Shown piece by piece: positions 1 through 5,357 of a stretch of 5,471 nt of DNA (position 1 is the stretch's first letter; each line of letters opens with the position of its first letter). The notes under the pieces were generated by a model, which worked only from the letters and a program-made list of their open reading frames with translations, was not told where the DNA came from and did no database searches. Both the position numbers and the translations under genes were made by a program. The stretch lies in the NCBI GenBank assembly GCA_001801825.1, contig MGYR01000120.1, positions 816-6,286 on the forward strand. The letters are read 5' to 3'. The stretch comes from Gammaproteobacteria bacterium RIFCSPLOWO2_02_FULL_56_15 (lineage in GTDB: Bacteria > Pseudomonadota > Gammaproteobacteria > Eutrophobiales > Eutrophobiaceae).

Positions 1-704
1 AAACCACTGGAAGTAAGAGGGTCGAATCCGGCAGCATTGAATGTAACAGCTTGATCAATCAATCCTGGAAACAGCCGCAATGCCAGCGCCGACAAATGTC
101 CGCCTAAGGAATGCCCGGTCACGGTAATCTTTTCATTCTCTTCCAGCAACCCCAGTCCCTGCCCATTACTATCGGTATCAAACCAGTATTCAACCATGCC
201 TCTTTTCACCGAAGTAACACCAAGAGGCGCCGTGCCAATAGGCCCAGACCTCAGAGTCAACTGAAGTACATTCATGTCTGTCTGGTCCGCCCTCAAGACC
301 TGAATATAATTGAAGAGGCTGACTGCCTGATGCAGCGCAAGCCCAATCGTGCCAATCTCAGTGATATCCGCAGATAGAAGATCGAGATAGGTCTGGACTG
401 GGATACCAAGGCCGGCTTCTGTGCCACGTATAGACAGTACCTTCTCATTGGTGCTTTCATTCACAAACAGATTGGCGGCAAAACCGGAATCGTCATTTTC
501 ATGGAAACTCGGGATGGTCCATGCTTGATTGATGAAAATTTCTTGGCCCAATGTTAGTTCTGTGCTGTCTGGGTCACCAGGTACTCTATTTTCACTGTTA
601 GCTGCACGTATAATTGCATCTGCATCCTGAGTTTTCAGATCATCCCATAGAACATAAGCCATATTGGAAAACCAGGAATATTTGTAAAATTCACCAAGTG
701 TCAT
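1..704 (-). CDS. Class 3-type lipase, probable T1SS cargo (N-terminal part, runs off left edge)
   Basis: About 234 residues are visible and the frame is still open at the window edge, so the C-terminus is missing. The protein starts MTLGEFYKYSWFSNMAYVLW. The motif VTGHSLGGHLSALALRLF surrounds residue 199, the predicted nucleophile serine of the alpha/beta-hydrolase GxSxG elbow, and it fits the class 3 lipase family (Lipase_3). A preceding segment, KVLSIRGTEAG, matches the strand and oxyanion region usual before the elbow in this family. The catalytic Asp and His should lie beyond the edge. There is no N-terminal signal peptide or membrane helix, as expected for T1SS substrates, whose signal is C-terminal. 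The start at 704 is supported by AAGGGAG eight bases upstream. The gene follows an ABC exporter and an HlyD adaptor on the same strand, so I infer that it is their cargo and is secreted outside the cell. From memory, similar N-termini occur in large RTX lipases, but no calcium-binding nonapeptides are visible here. Confidence 0.85.
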   Translation of the reverse strand, partial: MTLGEFYKYSWFSNMAYVLWDDLKTQDADAIIRAANSENRVPGDPDSTELTLGQEIFINQAWTIPSFHENDDSGFAANLFVNESTNEKVLSIRGTEAGLGIPVQTYLDLLSADITEIGTIGLALHQAVSLFNYIQVLRADQTDMNVLQLTLRSGPIGTAPLGVTSVKRGMVEYWFDTDSNGQGLGLLEENEKITVTGHSLGGHLSALALRLFPGLIDQAVTFNAAGFDPLTSSG

Positions 705-712
705 AATGATAA

Positions 713-719
713 CTCCCTT
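713..719 (-). promoter_or_regulatory. Ribosome binding site of the lipase gene, overlapping the upstream stop codon
   Basis: On the minus strand AAGGGAG stands eight bases before the ATG at 704. The TAA stop of the 219-residue gene (720-718) shares its last two bases with this site. Ribosomes terminating on the upstream gene are therefore placed directly on the lipase start signal, which suggests translational coupling and fixes the lipase start codon. Confidence 0.7.
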
Positions 720-1377
720 ATCTATTTAATGATTTTGGCTTAATTACTGATTTAATTAAGTCATCGTACTGCAATATGGTTTTTCCTCTCTCGGGGAAAT
801 AATCTCCATCACACCTGGGAGGGGTCCATGTAAAACCTAAAATTCCAATTAATCTACTATCTAGCCACCCCGGATATACTGTAATCGCTATCTCTTCTCC
901 CAATACTTCTCCAGTATCCCTATCCACGATTGCTCGTTTGTTTTTTACTAGCCCTTCTTTCAACTTCTCATCCTCAGATATTGATTGGTAACGGCTCGAA
1001 TATTCAGGAACTGTCTCGTAGAGAATTCCACCTTCGCTTATGACCGCACGTGATTTTTGTCCCTTATAAAGCCCCTCCACATATTGAAAACCATATATCG
1101 ACCACTTTTCGATTCCAGAAACTGAACCCAAGAACCCATCCGCCTCCACCGTCTTATACACATGCAAGCCGGCTTCCTCCTTGCACAGGCGTCTGGCCTC
1201 TTTGGAGATCTGATACACGTCCCAATAGGCTACAACTATCGTAAATGCCCACAGGACAAGGATGCTTATTATCCTTACTCCCAACCGGAAACGCCTGAGC
1301 ACCAACCGATATAAAATCGGAGTGATGACCGCAACAATAAAAGCAACGAACAACTCAGGACCGCCATGGCTAATCAT
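718..1377 (-). CDS. Uncharacterised protein with two membrane helices and a probable periplasmic domain
   Basis: This 219-residue protein is not one I can name. Two hydrophobic stretches are visible, at about residues 9-27 and 35-54. The short loop between them is rich in arginine (R24, R28, R29, R31, R35). By the positive-inside rule that loop is cytoplasmic, which puts the N-terminus and the remaining 165 residues in the periplasm. The soluble part has two cysteines (C65, C189) that could form a disulfide, a segment CKEEAGLHVYKTV (65-77) and a segment DTGEVLGEEI (154-163). From memory, this pattern of a Cys-Lys rich start, a VYKTV-like strand, a later LGE strand and a terminal cysteine recurs in uncharacterised proteobacterial proteins; this is not a confirmed family assignment. 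The start ATG at 1377 has GAGGAG 11 bases upstream. The gene sits 87 bp after the adaptor gene and 13 bp before the lipase gene. Its role could be immunity, chaperoning or regulation of the lipase; the sequence does not decide. Confidence 0.8.
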   Translation of the reverse strand: MISHGGPELFVAFIVAVITPILYRLVLRRFRLGVRIISILVLWAFTIVVAYWDVYQISKEARRLCKEEAGLHVYKTVEADGFLGSVSGIEKWSIYGFQYVEGLYKGQKSRAVISEGGILYETVPEYSSRYQSISEDEKLKEGLVKNKRAIVDRDTGEVLGEEIAITVYPGWLDSRLIGILGFTWTPPRCDGDYFPERGKTILQYDDLIKSVIKPKSLNR

Positions 1378-1388
1378 GGGAATGTTTG

Positions 1389-1394
1389 CTCCTC
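1389..1394 (-). promoter_or_regulatory. Ribosome binding site of the 219-residue gene
   Basis: GAGGAG on the minus strand lies 11 bases before the ATG at 1377, slightly longer than the usual spacing. It supports this gene as really translated and initiated independently of the adaptor gene, whose stop is 87 bp upstream. Confidence 0.6.
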
Positions 1395-1415
1395 ATTCTG
1401 ATAACATACTGAAAG

Positions 1416-1465
1416 TAATCATGGATCAGATAACACCTGACAAATGACCCATGATCAATAACATC
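1416..1465 (+). repeat. Degenerate heptanucleotide repeat array between adaptor and 219-residue genes
   Basis: Five units begin at 1431, 1438, 1445, 1452 and 1459 in perfect 7-bp register, for example TGACAAA, TGACCCA and TGATCAA. Two weaker units at 1416 and 1423 precede them with a one-base slip. The consensus TGACCAA reads on the plus strand here, which is opposite to the two other arrays in the window. The array fills most of the gap after the adaptor stop codon. An inverted repeat ATCATGG/CCATGAT (1418-1424 and 1449-1455, 24-base loop) falls within it. Confidence 0.5.
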
Positions 1466-2841
1466 TACCTCTCCCTCAAACTTTCATCCTTATACCGAAG
1501 CAAAGGACCCAGCAAAAACTCGATCAGTTTTCGTGTCCCCATCTTGACCTCCACCGTGACCGCCATGCCCGGTGACAGGTTGATCAAGCGTTCATCGATC
1601 CGCATGGCGGTTTTTGCGAGCTTCACACGCGTGGCGTACACCAGTCCCAGGCGTTCATCCGCGGTCGCATCATTCGATACCTGGATGATCTCGCCAGGCA
1701 GGGTTCCGTAGCGCGTGAACGGAAAGGTTTCCACCTTGATCTCCGCCGCCTGCCCCTCATGGACAAAACCGATATCCTTGTTCGGCAGCCAGGCCTCGAT
1801 CTCCAGGGCGCCTTCCTCTGGCACGATATGCATTAACTCCTGGGCCGGTGTGACCACGCCGCCAATGGTATGGGTGGACAGTTGATGCACCGAGCCGGCC
1901 ACGGGGGACACCAGTTTTTGCAGCGTGATCCGTTGATCCGCCTTGATCAGTTCCTGATCAATGGCTGTGATGCGTTGCTCCAGTTCCGAAAGCTCATTCA
2001 GCAACTGTGTCTCGAACTCTGCCCGATAGGCATTCCGTTGCTTCTCGATACCGGCCATGGCGGCGGCGGTGCTCGCCAGATGCTCACGCTGGATATCCCG
2101 CTCCTTCACCTGCTGAATCCTTTCCTGCTCCAGTTCCAAGTACTGCACACGAGGGAACAGGTCTTTATCCAGGAGGTCCTTCAGCGAAGCAACTCGCTCC
2201 GAGATTAAAGGGATGGTGGCATCGAGTTGTTCGATACGCCGAGTGATGGCGCCATATTCCGCCTGACGTTGCCGACCCTCTTCGACCAGCGCCGCCAGTT
2301 GTGCCTGATATTCTCTGAGCCGGGACTGCATGCGGTGCTTTTGCAGTTGGATCTGCTCCGGGGTGGCGTCAATGACATTAGTGAAATGGTTATTGGTCAC
2401 TTGTCCATTGTCATTCGTCATTGGTTCCTGGTCATCGTGGAGGCTGTCCAGCAGGCTCAGTAGGCGGGCGCGTTCCAGTTTCAGGGCCAGTTGCTGGTTT
2501 TTTAGTTGGTCCCGATCGGCACCGGTCGTGGTGGTATCCAGTTCAATGAGGCGTTGTCCCTCGCTGACATACTCGCCTTCCGTAACGAAGATGCCATGGA
2601 TGACTCCTGTCTCCAGGGGTTGAATCACCTTGACGCGGCTGCCGGGGACGATCTTGCCCTGGGCGATGCCGACAATATCGACTTCACTCACGTTCGCCCA
2701 GGCGATGGCGATGGAAAAGAACAGCATGATGCCCCAGAGGATGTAGCGGCTCATGGGCAAGGGCGGCGTTTCCTGGATTTCCAGGGCGGCGGGGAGGAAT
2801 TCTAATTCGATTGTTGTCATTGGTGATTTGTCAGATGTCAC
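1465..2841 (-). CDS. HlyD-type membrane fusion (adaptor) protein of a type I secretion system
   Basis: The 458-residue protein is the periplasmic adaptor that links an inner-membrane ABC exporter to a TolC-type outer-membrane channel. A short cytoplasmic N-terminus (FLPAALEIQETPPLP, 16-29) is followed by one membrane helix (about 32-50). Then come the first lipoyl half (about 70-102, VIQPLETGVI), a long alpha-helical hairpin (about 108-305), the second lipoyl half (311-341, SPVAGSVHQL...GGVVTP) and a beta-barrel. The C-terminal signature SPGMAVTVEVKMGTRKLIEF is typical of the HlyD family. Residues 136-151 are encoded by a heptanucleotide repeat and fall in a loop of the hairpin. The start is uncertain. 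GTG at 2841 leaves 11 bp after the exporter stop; ATG at 2820 would leave 32 bp and give MTTIELEFLP. Neither has a clear Shine-Dalgarno sequence, and both lie inside a repeat array, so translation may depend on coupling to the exporter gene. The length is normal for the family. Confidence 0.93.
   Translation of the reverse strand: MTSDKSPMTTIELEFLPAALEIQETPPLPMSRYILWGIMLFFSIAIAWANVSEVDIVGIAQGKIVPGSRVKVIQPLETGVIHGIFVTEGEYVSEGQRLIELDTTTTGADRDQLKNQQLALKLERARLLSLLDSLHDDQEPMTNDNGQVTNNHFTNVIDATPEQIQLQKHRMQSRLREYQAQLAALVEEGRQRQAEYGAITRRIEQLDATIPLISERVASLKDLLDKDLFPRVQYLELEQERIQQVKERDIQREHLASTAAAMAGIEKQRNAYRAEFETQLLNELSELEQRITAIDQELIKADQRITLQKLVSPVAGSVHQLSTHTIGGVVTPAQELMHIVPEEGALEIEAWLPNKDIGFVHEGQAAEIKVETFPFTRYGTLPGEIIQVSNDATADERLGLVYATRVKLAKTAMRIDERLINLSPGMAVTVEVKMGTRKLIEFLLGPLLRYKDESLRER
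2389..2437 (-). repeat. In-frame heptanucleotide repeat inside the adaptor coding sequence
   Basis: Seven units start at 2389, 2396, 2403, 2410, 2417, 2424 and 2431 in unbroken 7-bp register. On the plus strand the consensus is GTCATTG, and every unit begins with GT; on the coding strand this is CAATGAC. Two poorer units may precede at 2374 and 2381. The array encodes adaptor residues about 136-151 (DDQEPMTNDNGQVTNN). Three units make 21 bp, or seven codons, so the encoded peptide repeats with a seven-residue period (compare EPMTND and GQVTNN). The Pro, Gly and Asn content suggests a loop rather than a helix. Confidence 0.7.
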
Positions 2842-2857
2842 TGGACCGATGACTATT
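2816..2857 (-). repeat. Heptanucleotide repeat spanning the exporter/adaptor junction
   Basis: Six units begin at 2816, 2823, 2830, 2837, 2844 and 2851 in perfect 7-bp register. All begin with G, and the best (2816-2822) is exactly GTCATTG. The orientation matches the array inside the adaptor gene. The array contains the exporter stop codon (2855-2853) and both candidate adaptor starts (GTG at 2841, ATG at 2820). The coding-strand word CCAATGAC, which includes the ATG at 2820, also occurs in the internal array in the same reading frame. Confidence 0.6.
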
Positions 2858-4985
2858 GAGTAACCATCCCCACCTGATGGGAATACAAATTCGCATAATA
2901 GCCTCGGGTTTCCATCAACTCGGCATGAGTGCCGCCTTCCACGATCCGGCCCTGGTCCATGACGATGATCCGGTTCGCGTAACGGACAGCGCTCAGCCGG
3001 TGGGCGATGATGATCACTGTGCGGCCCTTGCAGATATAACGCATGTTCTGGTGAATAATGTGCTCGGATTCATAATCCAGGGCGCTGGTGGCTTCATCCA
3101 GGATCAGGATCCTAGGGTTGGTGATGAGGGCGCGGGCGATGGCGATGCGCTGCCGCTGTCCTCCGGACAGGTTACAGCCATGCTCGCCGACGAGCGTGTC
3201 ATATCCCTCCGGCAGTTCCAGGATAAAATCATGGGCGCCAGCCATCCGGGCAGCCTGTACGACGCGCTCCATCGGCAGGGCCGAATCACAGAGTGCGATG
3301 TTCTCCCGGATGGTCCGGTTGAACAGAAAATTCTCCTGCAGGACAACGCCTATATTCCGCCGCAACCAGACCGTATCGACCATGGTTAGATCCACGCCAT
3401 CCACCAGCACCCGCCCACTCTGGGGGATATGCAAGCGCTGGATGAGTTTGGTGAGCGTGCTCTTGCCGGATCCAGAGCGCCCGACGATGCCGATTATGCT
3501 TCCGGCCGGGATCTGTAATGACACATCGTGCAGGATCTCGGGGCCGTCGGGCCGGTACCTGAAACTGACCCCCTCAATACCGATGCGGCCCTGCAGTTCC
3601 GGCAGGGAGGCGCGGCCCGGATTATAGGCCGGTTCCGGCTGCGCATTGAGGATATCTCCCAGCCGTTGCATCGAGATTCCGGCCTGTTGGAAATCCTGCC
3701 AGAGCTGCACCAGCCGCAGGATTGGGCTGCTGATCCGCGCCGCCAGCATATTGAAGGCCACCAGTTGTCCGACCGTCAGTTCACCGTCAATGACCAGCCG
3801 GGCGCCAATCCAGAGGATGAGCAAGACCGTGACTTTATTGATGAAAGATGCCGTCTGGTTGGCGATGTTGCCCAGATTGGCGGCCTTGAAACCGGCCTTC
3901 ACATAGCCGGCCAGTTGTTCTTCCCAGCGGCGCTGGTTTTGCGGTTCAACAGCGCAGGCCTTCAGGGTTTCAATCCCACTAATCGATTCCACGAGAAAGG
4001 CTTGATTCTCTGCACCGCGATTGAATTTTTCATGCAGGCGGGCGCGCAGAACAGGGGTAGCCAACAATGCGAGCAGAATATAGAAAGGGATTGCGCCAAG
4101 CACAATGCAAAAGAGCACGGGACTGTATAGATACATCACGGCAAAGAAGACGATCGTAAACAGGAGATCGACCACCAGGGTCAGCGATGAGCCGGTGATG
4201 AAATTCCGGATGCTCTCCAGCTCCCGCACTCTGGCCACAGTATCTCCTACACGGCGGACCTCGAAGTAGCTTACGGGAAGCCGCATCAGGTGGCGGAACA
4301 GCTTGGCGCCCAGGGTCACATCAATACGATTCGTGGTGTGGGCGAAGACATACATCCGGAGACCACCCAGGACCACGTCGAATACGGATACAATCAACAA
4401 ACCCATCACCAGCACATCCAGCGTGGTCAAACCCCGATGTACCAACACCTTGTCGATGACCACCTGAAAGAACAGAGGGGTGATGAGCGCGAATACCTGG
4501 ATAAAAAAAGACGCCAGCAACACCTCGCCCAGAAGGCCTTTGTATTTCAGGATTGCGGGAATAAACCAGGAATATCCAAAGCGATTGATTTCACCGATGA
4601 TGCCGGCGCGGCGGGTGATCAAAATCAGATCTCCCGACCATAAGGCCTCGAACGTCTCCCTGCTCAAGGTCGCCGGCTGCTGTTGTCCAGGGTCATGCAC
4701 AAGTATTTTCTCTTCCTCCCTGGCGATTCTCGCCACGAGAAAGAAATTACCGTCTCGATGAAGGGCGATGGCGGGTAGCGCGGTTTTCCTCAGGCGGGAC
4801 CAATTACTCGTGATCTTTTTCGCCTTCAGGCCCAGCGATCTCGCGGCCAGGATAATCTTCGTATCTGAAAAGACATCGCCGGACTGGCCGAATTGATGCT
4901 GAAACTGGCCCGGATCTGCCGGCAGCCCATGCAACCGGGCGAGGAGAACCAGGCAGGCAAGGCCGCTATCGAGATCCATATCCAT
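2853..4985 (-). CDS. HlyB-type ABC exporter of a type I secretion system, degenerate C39 domain
   Basis: The 710-residue inner-membrane ATPase/permease drives one-step export of an unfolded cargo through an HlyD adaptor. Residues 1-125 form a C39-like domain. The catalytic Cys position is Ser (DSGLACL, S7) and the His region reads DGNFFLV, so it should bind cargo but not cleave it. Six membrane helices span about 150-420. The nucleotide-binding domain has Walker A GRSGSGKST (502-510), Q-loop VVLQEN, signature LSGGQ (606-610), Walker B ILILDEATSALD with catalytic E631, and H-loop H662. I chose the ATG at 4985 because AGGA lies eight bases upstream and because the Walker lysine, glutamate and histidine then number 508, 631 and 662, the numbers I recall for E. 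coli HlyB. An in-frame GTG at 5060 would add 25 residues, and an ATG at 4994 is also possible. The gene is first in the operon and ends 11 or 32 bp before the adaptor start. Confidence 0.95.
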   Translation of the reverse strand: MDMDLDSGLACLVLLARLHGLPADPGQFQHQFGQSGDVFSDTKIILAARSLGLKAKKITSNWSRLRKTALPAIALHRDGNFFLVARIAREEEKILVHDPGQQQPATLSRETFEALWSGDLILITRRAGIIGEINRFGYSWFIPAILKYKGLLGEVLLASFFIQVFALITPLFFQVVIDKVLVHRGLTTLDVLVMGLLIVSVFDVVLGGLRMYVFAHTTNRIDVTLGAKLFRHLMRLPVSYFEVRRVGDTVARVRELESIRNFITGSSLTLVVDLLFTIVFFAVMYLYSPVLFCIVLGAIPFYILLALLATPVLRARLHEKFNRGAENQAFLVESISGIETLKACAVEPQNQRRWEEQLAGYVKAGFKAANLGNIANQTASFINKVTVLLILWIGARLVIDGELTVGQLVAFNMLAARISSPILRLVQLWQDFQQAGISMQRLGDILNAQPEPAYNPGRASLPELQGRIGIEGVSFRYRPDGPEILHDVSLQIPAGSIIGIVGRSGSGKSTLTKLIQRLHIPQSGRVLVDGVDLTMVDTVWLRRNIGVVLQENFLFNRTIRENIALCDSALPMERVVQAARMAGAHDFILELPEGYDTLVGEHGCNLSGGQRQRIAIARALITNPRILILDEATSALDYESEHIIHQNMRYICKGRTVIIIAHRLSAVRYANRIIVMDQGRIVEGGTHAELMETRGYYANLYSHQVGMVTQ

Positions 4986-4993
4986 AACGCTCA

Positions 4994-4997
4994 TCCT
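4994..4997 (-). promoter_or_regulatory. Ribosome binding site that decides the exporter start
   Basis: AGGA on the minus strand is eight bases before the ATG at 4985, which is good spacing. It directly abuts and overlaps the alternative ATG at 4994, so it cannot serve that codon. The in-frame GTG at 5060 has only a weak purine stretch in front of it. Confidence 0.5.
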
Positions 4998-5019
4998 GAG
5001 GTTGCCTGGTGTCCGGGTC

Positions 5020-5109
5020 TGGATTGTCCGGAATCCAAACCGCACCCGGATGTTTTCCACCTGTCTCTGATTGATTCCATCCTGGAATATCCTATGCCTG
5101 CGAAGCAGG
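5020..5109. repeat. Three short inverted repeats upstream of the exporter
   Basis: The perfect inverted repeats are TGGATT/AATCCA (5020-5025 and 5032-5037, 6-base loop), ATTCCA/TGGAAT (5074-5079 and 5083-5088, 3-base loop) and CCTGC/GCAGG (5097-5101 and 5105-5109, 3-base loop). If transcription starts further right they would fold in the exporter leader. The stems are short, and each alone could be chance. Confidence 0.3.
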
Positions 5110-5211
5110 ACGGTGTTTATCGGGTTCCACTATGCGTCCCTGCACAGAAAATCCCACCCATTATTGCAATGTTCTGTTTACACGACTCGGCTTGAGCCTC
5201 TCTCCCACAGG

Positions 5212-5234
5212 AACCTATGAAACCTCTCAAACCT
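5212..5234. repeat. Three AACCT words at exact 9-bp spacing
   Basis: AACCT begins at 5212, 5221 and 5230. The second and third copies are preceded by A, giving AAACCT. The bases between them differ. Short words iterated at constant spacing beside a promoter can be operator sites, but 9 bp is not a helical turn and no known regulator is identified. Confidence 0.3.
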
Positions 5235-5235
5235 G

Positions 5236-5246
5236 TTGTGACACAA
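5236..5246. promoter_or_regulatory. Small palindrome TTGTGACACAA, possible operator
   Basis: TTGTG and CACAA are perfect inverted halves around a single A. It contains one TGTGA word of the kind seen in CRP/FNR half-sites, but the second half-site at the correct spacing is absent, so I do not assign a regulator. It overlaps the -10 end of the minus-strand promoter candidate. Confidence 0.25.
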
Positions 5247-5274
5247 TCATAGTCTTGTCGTTTTTTTATGTATA
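5246..5274 (-). promoter_or_regulatory. Weak sigma-70-like promoter candidate for the T1SS operon
   Basis: On the minus strand TATACA (5274-5269) matches the -35 consensus at four of six positions. It is followed after 17 bases by TATGAT (5251-5246), which matches the -10 consensus at five of six. Transcription would start near 5239 and give a leader of about 250 bases before the exporter ATG. The region is AT-rich, so chance matches are likely. The 10-bp palindrome GTATATATAC (5270-5279) overlaps the -35. Confidence 0.25.
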
Positions 5275-5336
5275 TATACCCTGATTTGGGTAATTTTTAT
5301 CTCTGAAGAAAGGTTCAATGGATCTGTGTTATAAAG

Positions 5337-5343
5337 AAAGGAG
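5337..5343 (+). promoter_or_regulatory. Ribosome binding site of the rightward gene
   Basis: AAAGGAG ends 14 bases before the ATG at 5358, which is long but still usable. The second in-frame ATG at 5373 would be too far from it and has only GTGGA two bases away. The site favours the first ATG. Confidence 0.5.
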
Positions 5344-5357
5344 TTCCGGCTAACTAA

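Larger units (their letters stand above)
4986..5357. other. Divergent intergenic region, no convincing gene
   Basis: About 370 bases separate the exporter start from the divergent gene. I see no RNA gene and no open frame with a believable product. The half next to the exporter is mixed in composition and holds three short inverted repeats. The middle (5212-5234) has three AACCT words. The part at 5247-5300 is AT-rich with poly-T and TATATA stretches, as expected of promoter DNA shared by two divergent genes. If the exporter start were the GTG at 5060, the gap would be 297 bases. Confidence 0.6.

Noticed and set aside
111..377. Plus-strand open frame opposite the lipase gene
   Set aside because: It is antisense to the segment encoding the GHSLGG motif, has no ribosome binding site and shows no recognisable protein features.
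1418..1455. Inverted repeat ATCATGG/CCATGAT as a terminator after the adaptor gene
   Set aside because: The loop is 24 bases, the stem is AT-rich and no T-run follows on the minus strand. The symmetry is probably a by-product of the heptamer array.
2374..2437. Possible CRISPR array
   Set aside because: The periodicity is 7 bp without spacers and the units are degenerate; there are no direct repeats of CRISPR length and no cas genes.
2856..4130. Long plus-strand open frames opposite the exporter gene
   Set aside because: They are antisense to a gene with full ABC motifs, lack recognisable domains, and are explained by the high GC content of the exporter codons.
4563..4985. Bacteriocin exporter with an active leader peptidase
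   Set aside because: The catalytic Cys position is Ser, and the neighbouring cargo is a large lipase rather than a double-glycine peptide.
5237..5258. CRP/FNR binding site
   Set aside because: Only one TGTGA half is present; the matching half at the required spacing is missing.
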